DNA from: Castor canadensis
Lineage: Eukaryota; Chordata; Mammalia; Rodentia; Castoridae
Length of the DNA stretch: 64,000 bases
Direction of reading: 5' to 3'
Assembly: GCF_047511655.1 (NCBI RefSeq)
Contig: NC_133399.1
Coordinates: 7,567,333-7,631,332 of the forward strand
In this document: piece by piece, positions 55,400 to 64,000 of the stretch
Layout: the number at the start of each line of letters is the position of its first letter
Position numbering within the stretch: position 1 is the first letter of the stretch
Notes under the pieces: model-generated
What the model was told of the DNA's origin: nothing
The model's database searches: none
What the model saw: the letters and a program-made list of their open reading frames with translations, nothing else
Translations under genes and position numbers: made by a program

Positions 55400-57205
55400 A
55401 GTGTATGCATATCTCCAGTCAAATAATAACAATTGTCACAGGTGTGGAAACGAGGAGATAGATATCAGGGAAGAAAAGCTCATGCTGTAGAAATTGAGAA
55501 ACCCCTACAATTAGAGACATGTAGAGGGAAGGAGGAGAAAACTGTGACTAAGAGAGAACGAACCCAAGAGAAACCAAAGGACCCTCCACCGCTAAACTTT
55601 TCAAATTGTCTACTTGCTCATTATGCATCTATGTATTTATCCTTGAATATTTTGTTGGTAAAATCAGTCCTTTATTCTTGTTCTTTCCATCATTCACTGG
55701 CCTCTGCTTGGTCATTAAGCTGACCAAAAATTCTATACCTTGGTAAGTCAGTGTGTGAGATGTAAAATACATGCATAAATGAATTTAGAAGGAGAAATAA
55801 GTTTATTTCTTGTTAGTATAGAATAAGTAAGCCAAAAGTGAAGGAAAGAAAGAGAATGTTTAGTTCTGGGAAGACTTGTTCTTCCACAGTAGAATTTCCA
55901 CAGATATTCATTAATCATGGAGTTTGACTTTCACTTGATTGCCCAAGAAAAATTCACTCAAATACTGAAGGTGGAGGTGGAAAGAATCATCCCACAAAAC
56001 AATGCCTGACAGTACTGATTCCAATAAATGTTTACTGAATTGAAAATTCAGAGTTGAACTCAATTCAACAACTTTCTCTTTACCCTGACTCTTTCAATGT
56101 TAGTATGAAGCTCACCCATTGTAGATGAAGTGTCTATTTCTCCATGTTTGAAACTCAGCTGGTCTTAGGATTTTTTTTGCCTTATCCAACAGAAGGTGGT
56201 GAAAGTGTCAGCATGCTTCAAAGAGCTTTAGTACATCTTTTGTGTTCTCTGTTATAATGTTGGCTGTACCATGTAAGCAAATCCAGTCTAGACTGCTGGA
56301 GGATGAGAAAACACAAGGATCAGAGCCCATTGGACCCGATCAAGTTCACCCTTTGTATCCTACAAGCAACAAGCCTTGATATCTGAGAGATCTCAGTCAA
56401 GGTTCGCAAGGCATCCCCAGATAACTCTCATCCAATTATAGATGTACAAGAGACCAGAAAGAAAGATATGTAAGAGATTCACCAACATGGACTTCTATGT
56501 GTTAAAAAATATTTCAAGTCATTTATTTAAGTATGCCTGAGTATGCAGAAACAGCTTACCAATATAATAATAACCAACTCAAGCAGAACTCAAGACATTC
56601 AGAACAGTCTGCTGCATGTTATATCTGGCAGTTGTCCAGACATTTGAAGACAAGGTTCACGATTACCTGGCTATTACATTTACTTCATGCAACTGTATTT
56701 AAAATTGACCATTGGTTACTCTGGTAACCAGAATATTTAAAGTGTGTGTGTGTTTATGCAGAAACATGGGAACACTTCATGCCCAAGGGGACAAAGACCT
56801 CATTCCAACAGGCACTAATAAGCAGGATTAAAGATCTTGTGCAAATCATCCTTCACTCATGAGCACTGAAGAGACATCAGAAAATAACACGCAAGATGAA
56901 AATGATGACGGAACAAATGCATGTATATTTATTCACCTGTACATTAATGCTCATAATTTTTTAAAACAAGAAAGAGGTATTTTGTTAAGGGCAAGAAAAG
57001 ACATCAGACCTACTGGTAACTCTAGAAATTTTTAAGCAGACAAATTAAGATGATGAAATAGAAAATATAGAACATGACATCGAATTTTTCAACCCACTGA
57101 AAACACCCATGTATTTGTAGACACAAAGAATTTACTTTTCAATGGATAGGCACACATCACTGAAAATAGATCTTGCATAGAAGATACATGATTGAAGTTT
57201 TAATG
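55400..57205. other. Unassigned sequence, possible MIR fragment
   Basis: 1.8 kb with no recognised gene. A 96-residue basic frame at 55433-55723 has no family motif. 'aatgcctgacagtactgattccaataaatgtttactgaatt' (about 55999-56040) resembles the 3' end of a MIR SINE. Confidence 0.35.
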
Positions 57206-57207
57206 TT

Positions 57208-57405
57208 TATCCAAACTTGGTAGCTCATGCCTATAATCTCAGGCACATAGAATGCATAGGTTGTAAGACTGCAGTCCAAGTCTGTCCCGAAACAAAAAGC
57301 ATGAGACCCTGTTCTAAAAATAATCAAAAGCATAAAGGTTCCAGAGGCACAGCTCAGGTGTACAGCACTTGTCCTGCAAGTATGAGGCACCAAAAAGAAA
57401 ACTTA
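57208..57405 (+). mobile_element. Composite SINE, degenerate
   Basis: B1-like left ('aacttggtagctcatgcctataatctc') and ID-like right ('cagaggcacagctcaggtgtacagcac', 'tgtcctgcaagtatgaggc'). Confidence 0.75.
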
Positions 57406-57409
57406 ATGT

Positions 57410-58040
57410 ATGAGTTAAGCATTGCCATCTGTAAGGTCCTTTCTGACTTTCAGATTTTGTTAAGTCAATATATTTATGAAAACCTGCCTTTCTTAGTGAC
57501 ATCTACATTTAATATAAATCTGCTAGTGATATTTTATTTTCAGTCTGTGCATAAAGATAGAATAGGAATTGTGACTGAGGTACAGAATAAGGAAGCAGTG
57601 TCCTAACCAGGATAATCAATGCCCACAATCAGATATAAAATTGCTACCATGTTGAAGTCTACATGATAAGGAAACACAGTTAAGGTACAACATAGAAAGG
57701 AACGATGAATAGAAAATTTGAAGGACTATGAAATTACATGAACTTCCTCAGATGCTAAGTAGAGTTTATTCCAAAGGATGGGTACAATTCATCCCTAGGT
57801 GACATGAGTGGAGATTTCCAAATTGCTTCTGATCTGACATCGGAAAAGTAGAAAAATGACAAAAGAGGAAAATACTGGATAGAAGAGACAGTGAAAAGGC
57901 TTACTAATTAGTTTGTGTAAATCAACAAAAAAGTGAATATGAAAGAAATCAAAACTCCAGGAAATATCTGATTAAGGAATAGCAATGTTTACTTCTGTGG
58001 TTTAGAGCCCCAGGAACACACATACTTCTTGCAAAAGAGG
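57410..58040. other. 3' flank of OR pseudogene, unassigned
   Basis: No gene or repeat recognised. Confidence 0.3.
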
Positions 58041-58044
58041 TGTT

Positions 58045-58953
58045 TCATGGCTTCCCTCTGAAGAGTTTTCTCAGAGCCCCCATAGGTCCTTATTCCTCAG
58101 AGTATAAATGAAAGGGTTCAGCATGGGGGTGACCACCCTGTACATCACTGAGTCTCTTGCAGTTGAAAGTGAGTATTGAGTCACAGAAGAACTAAGGTAC
58201 ACTCCCAGGTGTGTACAGTAAAATAAGGAAAACAGCTGAGAGGTAAGATGCACAGGTCGAAAATGCTTTGTACTTCCCCTGAGCTGACAAGATTTTGAGG
58301 ATGGAGGAAACAATCTTAGAGTAAAGGATCCCAGCAAGGGGTCCACCACCCAGCAACACAGCTTCAAAATACATCACCACATTATTAGGGAACATATCAG
58401 AACAGGCAAGTAGAACCAGCTGATTAAGCTCACAAAGTGTGGGATTTCCAAGTCCGTACAGAAGGACAGACTCAATGCCTTTATAACAAGGAATTCAGGG
58501 CAGTTATAACCCAGGGCACAAGAACCAGAAATCCACAGAGCTGGAGGTTGATAACAATTGTGTAATGCAGGGGGTGACAGATGGCCACAAAGCAGTCATA
58601 AGCCATGACAGCCAGGAGGAAGTTGTCCAAAACTCCAAAGAGTATGAAAAAGTATACTTGAGTGATGCAGGCTTCACATGTTATCATCTTGCTGTATGTC
58701 TGTTCACCAGCATCTTTGGAATGCTAGTCGTGGTGAAGCAGATGTCAGCAAAGGACAGGATGGAGAGGAAGAAGTACATGGATGTGTGTAGGTGGGGGTC
58801 TGAGATTGTGGCCAGAATGATAAGCATGTTCCCAAGCACAGTGACCAGGTACATGAAGAGGAACAGCCAAAAGAGGACAGATTGCAATCTGGAATCTTCT
58901 AAAATTCCCAAAAGAAGAAATTTTAAGGTTCATGTATCATTCTCTGACTCCAT
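58045..58953 (-). pseudogene. Olfactory receptor pseudogene, OR7-like
   Basis: On the minus strand it starts MESENDT then meets an in-frame TGA at about 58932. It continues in family style: [72 protein letters not shown] and [14 protein letters not shown], ending [14 protein letters not shown] at 58047-58045. It is dead. There is a small deletion near 58700 (VNxQT), a 4-base deletion in the [10 protein letters not shown] segment near 58437, a two-residue loss in LYSYSK (reads LYSK) and a frameshift near 58235. The DRY motif reads DCF ([10 protein letters not shown]). A splice acceptor (TTTTTTGGTAG) remains 12 bases before the ATG. Confidence 0.95.
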
Positions 58954-58980
58954 TTGTTGGTGTAGCTACCAAAAAATATG
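58954..58980 (-). promoter_or_regulatory. Splice acceptor of the - strand OR pseudogene
   Basis: On the minus strand CATATTTTTTGGTAG then the 12-base leader CTACACCAACAA and the ATG, same layout as the intact gene at 46 kb. Confidence 0.65.
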
Positions 58981-59019
58981 ACACAATTACATGGTACAAA
59001 CTTAACAAAAATGTTATCA

Positions 59020-59530
59020 CACATACTTTGTAGACTAGATGGTATATGTGTATGGATTTGTTTCCTTTTAAGGCCATCACTAATTTGGAATTCCTGTCTC
59101 ACTCTCAGGCTTTCCCCCTTATAAATTTTGGGGACTAATTCTTTCTTGAGTACTGTATTTCAGTGTTAGTCATATTCCAGGCACTGTATCAGCAATGACA
59201 GATCAATGCCAAACAGCTGTTTGTGCTTAAAAGCAGATGAGGGAGCAATTATACAATAGAATGAAAGAAAATATATCTAGGAAAGAAAGAAAAAAAATAT
59301 ATCTATTGAAAGAAAAAAATCATGTAATCTGACAGATAGTGTCAGAAAATGTGGAGAAAAAAAGGATAAAAATGAAGAGCTCTTCATTCATATAGGGAAT
59401 GTTCTCTTTTGGTGGCTGCTCAGGCAAGAACAGCAGATTGTGATACTGAAGGACATTCCTCCAGAAACACACTGAGAGAGCCACAGTGTCATAAGCAGAA
59501 GTCTGTTCGTGACAGGAGGAGTGGCCAGTG
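59020..59530 (-). repeat. OR-unit 5' flank (unit U5)
   Basis: Paralogous to 46100-46484 and 47500-47660 of U4; the young L1 that splits U4 is absent here, giving the empty-site state. Confidence 0.62.
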
Positions 59531-59534
59531 TAAA

Positions 59535-60475
59535 AGCCCCGAGGAAGGTGCTTGTTTCAGATGTTCATGAGCAATAGGAAGCCAGTGCGACAAGGAGAAT
59601 GAGAAAGATGGAGATTGATGTGAGATGCCGTCAGAGAATAATGAAGAAAAAAGCCTCTAGGCTGCTGAAGCTTTAAGACACAGGAGTCTCTATGTCTGAA
59701 TGTTTTTGAATTAATCTTTATTAATTTGTGTGCTAGAAAGCTTTGTGAATTAAAATGCATCCCCTGTGTATTTCCATCTGCTGGCTAATGTTCTGGCCTC
59801 TGTGTTATGAGGCCAGGTTCTGTCTTTCTAAAAGCTTCTGTCACATCTAAAGGAAACAGACACACACACACACACATACACACACTTAAATACATGCTGC
59901 ATTCCATGTTTTCCTGAGGCCATCCTGTTCTCATGTTCCTTTCTACCCTGGTCACACTACATAAAGAGAATCACCTAAGCAAGATGCCAGTATCATATTT
60001 TTCTCCGAAAGAATGTAGAAATGGTACACAGAAAATTCCAGTGTGTAAATCTCCCATACACACATAACATTAGGCTTCCATTTGGCAAGGTCATTTTCTA
60101 ACCTGTGGCTAAAGAAATAAAAGAGACATCTGTTCAACTAACAGAGAGAAAGAGAGATATTAAACCTTCTGAAAGGGAAACATGTAATATTCTCAAGTGG
60201 CCCCTGAGAACTTGTAAAGAAGAAAATGCTTCCTTGTTTTAGGCTAGCAAAAATCATAAATGTCAAAGACAAATTTCTCAAAAAAACATAAATATGATAT
60301 TTTGGTGCTCATATAATTACAGATTGAACATCATGTAGTCAAAAAACACAAAAAAGGAAGGGGCAAACAAAAATTTAAAAAGAAAGCAGATAGAGAACAA
60401 CAAAATTGGAGCATTTTATATGAAACATAAGAAGATATTTTTTCTAGTACCACTCATTCAAAACTGATTTGAAAA
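59535..60475. other. Unassigned sequence with a (CA)n run
   Basis: No gene recognised. A CA repeat of about 27 bases lies at 59859-59885. Confidence 0.4.
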
Positions 60476-60479
60476 ACTG

Positions 60480-60885
60480 GCTTTCTTGCACTTGTAACTG
60501 ACAAAATAATTATACATCATTGTGGGACACAGTGCAATATCCCACCTTCTAACATCAAGTCAGCATCATCAACATGTCCGCCACCTCAAATGCATTTTAT
60601 TGTGGTGAGAAGATTCAATATCCCACCTTCTAGCTATTTTTAAATTTAAAATACGTGGTTGAATAAGGCATCCTACTGTGCAATATCACGGCAGAATTTA
60701 ATTCTTCCATGTAGTGAAATTATGACTACCCACTGATAAACCTTTCCCTGTCCCACCTCCTTTTCCATTCCACAGTAACCACAGGGTAACCACTGTGCTA
60801 CCCTACGCTTCTGTGGGACCACCTGATTTATATTCCCAATTGACACCTAACTGGTATTTCTCATTATATGGAATAAGCCAGGCAC
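60480..60885 (-). mobile_element. L1MA-type 3' end, antisense
   Basis: 'gacaaaataattatacatcattgtgggac', 'gtccgccacctcaaatgcattttattgtggtgaga' and 'ccttccattccacagtaaccacaggg' are antisense L1MA 3' UTR. A 'caatatcccaccttctaac/gc' phrase occurs twice (60536 and 60609), a local duplication. Confidence 0.8.
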
Positions 60886-61049
60886 AGAAGTCCAAATACA
60901 AATAGGTTTTCTGTGAGCAATAACAGATGAAACACAGTTTCTCTAGTTTCTTATGTGAAATAATTTCAGTGTTATTTCATGGCTTTCAGTTTTGAACTTG
61001 TAGGAATTGAGGCAAACTCTACTTATTTTAGCATTTCATTTCTATTTGT

Positions 61050-61365
61050 TATAGTTGTTAACACATTGATTATACAAATTGATGGGATACATTCTGATGC
61101 TTCTTATTTTTTTGTTGTGGTACCCTCCCCCCACTCCTGAAATAGTTTCAACAGGTCTCATTTTTCCATTTACGTACATGTGTACAATAATATTTCTACC
61201 ATATTTAACCTTCTATAATCTTTCCTTATATCCTCCCCCTCCCACTGGTACCAACTCCCCAGAAAGAACATGTTTTGCCTTCTTCTCCATTTTTGTAAAA
61301 AGCAATGATGTGTTTATTTAAGATAGCTATACAGTGTGTTTCATTGTGATATTTCCATGTATAAA
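61050..61365 (-). mobile_element. Old L1 3' UTR, antisense arm of an inverted pair
   Basis: 'tgatgggatacattctgatgc', 'aatagtttcaacaggtctcatttttccatttac', 'cccactggtaccaactcccc' and 'gaacatgttttgcctt' read as antisense 3' UTR. The same sequence follows in sense at 61500-61850. Confidence 0.85.
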
Positions 61366-61369
61366 GGAA

Positions 61370-61852
61370 GCTAAGAAGATGAATATGGTTGTATAGGTAC
61401 AAGAATGAATTTACATATATTTAAATCTGATGAAATCACTATAAGAAGGGGACTAAGGTAGAAAGGAGAAAAAATAGAGGGGATGAAACAATTTGGGTTA
61501 TAATACATACATACAAGGAAAAGTCACAAGGAAACTCCCTGTGACTTAAACAAACAAAAATTTCATTTTTTCTTTTACAAAATTGGAGAAAAGCAGGGCA
61601 AAACAGGTCTTATCCTGGGCAGGGGAGAGATTGGTACCAGTGAAAGGGGGAGAAGGTGGGATGCAAATACTGTGTGAACATGTTTGTAAATGGAAAAATG
61701 ATACCTGTTGAAACTGTTCAAGGAATGGGGGGAGGAGAGATAAAGAAAAATTATGGAAGGAGTGATTCAAGTATGATACATTTGATATGTTTTAAAAACT
61801 TTTGTAAATGCCACAATGTACCCCATCCAGCCCAACAATAAAAAAGGAGAAA
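61370..61852 (+). mobile_element. Old L1 3' UTR, sense arm of an inverted pair
   Basis: 'gagaaaaaatagaggggatgaaac', 'caaggaaactccctgtgac', 'ggttgg-taccagtgaaaggggga', 'gatacctgttgaaactgttc' and 'gccacaatgtaccccatc' with tail 'caacaataaaaaagg'. Confidence 0.85.
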
Positions 61853-61854
61853 AA

Positions 61855-62975
61855 ATATAGGGGATGAAGCAATTCAGGTTATAACACACAATCTAGTTCT
61901 TTTTGTGGTTTTCATCCACCATAGAAAGTTCTCCTCGGCTACAGTGTATAAAATAATGCACACATCATGAAAAGTCTACCTGTTTACATGGAATAAAATC
62001 AATCTTGGCTATGACTGATCTCCAAGGGCATTGCATCACAGACAGAGAGAGAGAGAGAGAGAGAGAGACAAAGACAGAGACAGAGACAGAGAGATTTATT
62101 ACAATCTAGACTGTCTCTATATTATGATTCAAGATCCAATGCAGCAATTTCCCCTGTTTGGTTCACATTTCTTTTCAAAGCAGTATGGGAATATATCTGT
62201 GTCATAAACACTAAAATTTAATAAAAAGAGACACTATGAAATACCATGAATAGCAGGAAAATACAGCTAGGTTAAAATGAGTGGTTTTGAAATACCTGTA
62301 TTAAACAAAATTGGGGCATCCATCTTTAAATGAAATAAGATATATAATGACTAAACAATTTGTTATCAATATGCATTAATAATCAATTGAAAAAGACCTA
62401 GACATAGAAGAATATAAAATGTAATGTTAGTCAAATACGTAACACATAAAAATACTGAGAATTTTTGTCAAATAAATCAGGGTTTATGCCTTATTATATA
62501 TGGACATTTACTATATAACAAAATGTAGTTGAAAATGCTTGAGTAGTTAAACAAAATCTGGCAAAAATATCTATTGTGTAATAAAATGTAGTTGGTCTCC
62601 TAGATCACATGTCTTTAAAAAATCAGAATTACAGACTACAGTATCAAAGTAAGCAATACATTTTAAAGGAACATCAATAAAGCTACATATAAGAGTCATG
62701 GGTGGACAAAATAATCCTGAATAAAACAAGAAACTCAGAAGTCAATTGATAGGCATATTAAACTAAGTGAAAATCTTTGAATGGACACAATGTCACCCCC
62801 AGAGTAAAGAGAATCAATTCCATTGAAATGCTTCAGACATTAGGGTAATGATAATCCAATCAAAATGGTGCTCTATCTCAAAAATAATCAATGCCCATAC
62901 TTCATGTATATCCCTCCCCAGATAAGGGAATATTTCTCTTCCTGATCTAATTGATTACAAATGTCCTTATACATG
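61855..62975. other. Unassigned sequence with a (GA)n run
   Basis: No gene recognised. A GA-rich microsatellite spans 62041-62094. 'ctccaagggcattgcatcaca' just before it resembles a phrase of block B, too short to call. Confidence 0.4.
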
Positions 62976-62979
62976 TGTT

Positions 62980-63720
62980 CTACTTCGAATGAAGCCACAT
63001 TGAGCAACTTAATCCCTTTCTAAGCAACATTCAATTGCCATTATTTCAGTCAAGAAAGGGTTTTTACTGCTGACTTCAGTGTTCTCTTTTCAGCATGATA
63101 AACAATCACCTCAGTGGATTAATCAAACAAGCTCAAAAACAGTCACAGCCATCTCTTAGTTCTTGTTCGAACTTAGATAAATGTTCTCTGCTTCCATTTC
63201 TCAGAAGATTTTCTGCAACACCTGTTGGCATCTGAGACTCACTTGGATGAGTGTTCTAAATGGAAGTTCCCTGTGTGACAAATCCAAATTCCTCCCTGGA
63301 TGGGTGACTATAATAGAGACGAAGCTAGGTTGTCATAGAGACAGCAGTAAAAGGTCAAGCATCAGACTCCACACCAGATGAGGGCTCCAGAGTAAACAAA
63401 CATGTCCTGTCCAAACCAAGGTCGTAGATGCTAAGGGACAGTGGCAGGTATATACAGTGATAGAGCAGATATACAGCTGTATATCTGCTCATTAAGTACA
63501 TTTCCCACTTATTCTTCCAACCCTGAGCTCATCATTTCCCTAGGGACTTTGCTCTGCATACCAAACAATTTTTTTCTTGATGACTCCTTGTTCCCAAGAT
63601 ACCTTGTAAAATATCAGGTGAATGATACTTTATTACTCCTCTATAAACTCTTCTATCTTCCAGAAACCTAGTCTCTGAATTAAAGTTTTCTGTGAAGTAT
63701 AATGCTTATTAAAAATGGGT
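62980..63720. repeat. Unnamed OR-cluster block, copy C
   Basis: Aligns with A (31640-32440) and the first part of B (50560-50930). It starts about 4.0-4.4 kb upstream of the - strand OR pseudogene, the same relation as B to the intact - strand OR. Its right end is replaced by a young L1. It contains a perfect palindrome at 63463-63490. Confidence 0.65.
63463..63490. repeat. Perfect 28-base palindrome
   Basis: GAGCAGATATACAG followed at once by its exact complement CTGTATATCTGCTC, no spacer. Confidence 0.97.
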
Positions 63721-63726
63721 TCTCCC

Positions 63727-64000
63727 ACACAACAATGGGATTGGACTTTGAGCACATGATAAAAGCGAGAGCACACAAGGGAAGGGTGAGGATAGGTAAG
63801 ACACCTAAAAAATTAGCTAGCATTTGTTGGCCTTAACACAGAGAAACTAATGTAGATACCTTAAATGCAACTGAGGCTAATAGGAAAAGGGGACCAGGAA
63901 CTAGAGAAAAGGTTAAATCAAAAAGAATTAACCTAGAAGGTAACACACACGCACAGGAAATCAATGTGAGTCAATGCCCTGTATAGCTATCCTTATCTCA
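63727..64000 (+). mobile_element. Young L1 3' UTR, 5' truncated, runs off the window
   Basis: From 'cacacaacaatgggattggac' it follows the young L1 3' UTR ('gagcacatgataaaagcgagagcacac', 'aattagctagcatttgttgg', 'gaaaaggttaaatc', 'gccctgtatagctatcc') to the window edge. A small 'atgcaactgag' variant separates it from the copy at 47 kb. Confidence 0.95.

Noticed and set aside
55433-55723. 96-residue basic frame
   Set aside because: No motif, no upstream gene context, composition fits chance in this region.

Overview
The window is mammalian nuclear DNA, most likely rodent. It is AT-rich, packed with LINE-1 (L1) copies of several ages, and carries many SINEs made of a tRNA-like (ID-type) part and a 7SL/B1-like part. 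The SINE structure and the private young L1 3' UTR suggest a castorimorph-like or related rodent lineage; this is inference from remembered repeats, not a database result. No bacterial or viral gene system is present.

The host genes are one olfactory receptor (OR) cluster of class II, family 7 type. There are four members: an intact gene on + (9069-10037), a pseudogene on + (15966-16882), an intact gene on - (45097-46014) and a pseudogene on - (58045-58953). All four keep a 3' splice site 12-13 bases before the ATG, so each is a single coding exon behind unseen 5' non-coding exon(s).

Layout. 1-3343 is a young L1 with most of ORF2 and its 3' UTR. 3.4-8.1 kb is older L1 with nested young insertions and the start of duplicated OR flank. 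8.1-17 kb holds the two + OR units, whose upstream flanks are visibly paralogous and share an old L1MA-type 3' end. 17-31 kb is repeats, including a young twin-primed L1 inserted into an old L1. 31.6-41 kb holds copies of an unnamed duplicated block and an OR-type upstream flank with no OR behind it. 41-47.5 kb is a MaLR-type LTR, old L1, the third OR and another young L1. 47.5-58 kb is diffuse repeats and a further copy of the unnamed block, about 4.5 kb upstream of the third OR. 58-64 kb is the fourth OR, L1 fragments, another block copy about 4.4 kb upstream of that OR, and the start of one more young L1 that runs off the window.

The history that fits is repeated local duplication and inversion of an OR unit (receptor exon plus several kb of 5' flank), receptor decay or loss in some copies, and continuing L1 insertion. 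I found no convincing undescribed molecular system. The most interesting leads are the multi-copy unnamed block linked to the OR units, an OR-less unit copy, and young L1 inserts whose 5' ends fall at the G-rich tract of the L1 3' UTR.
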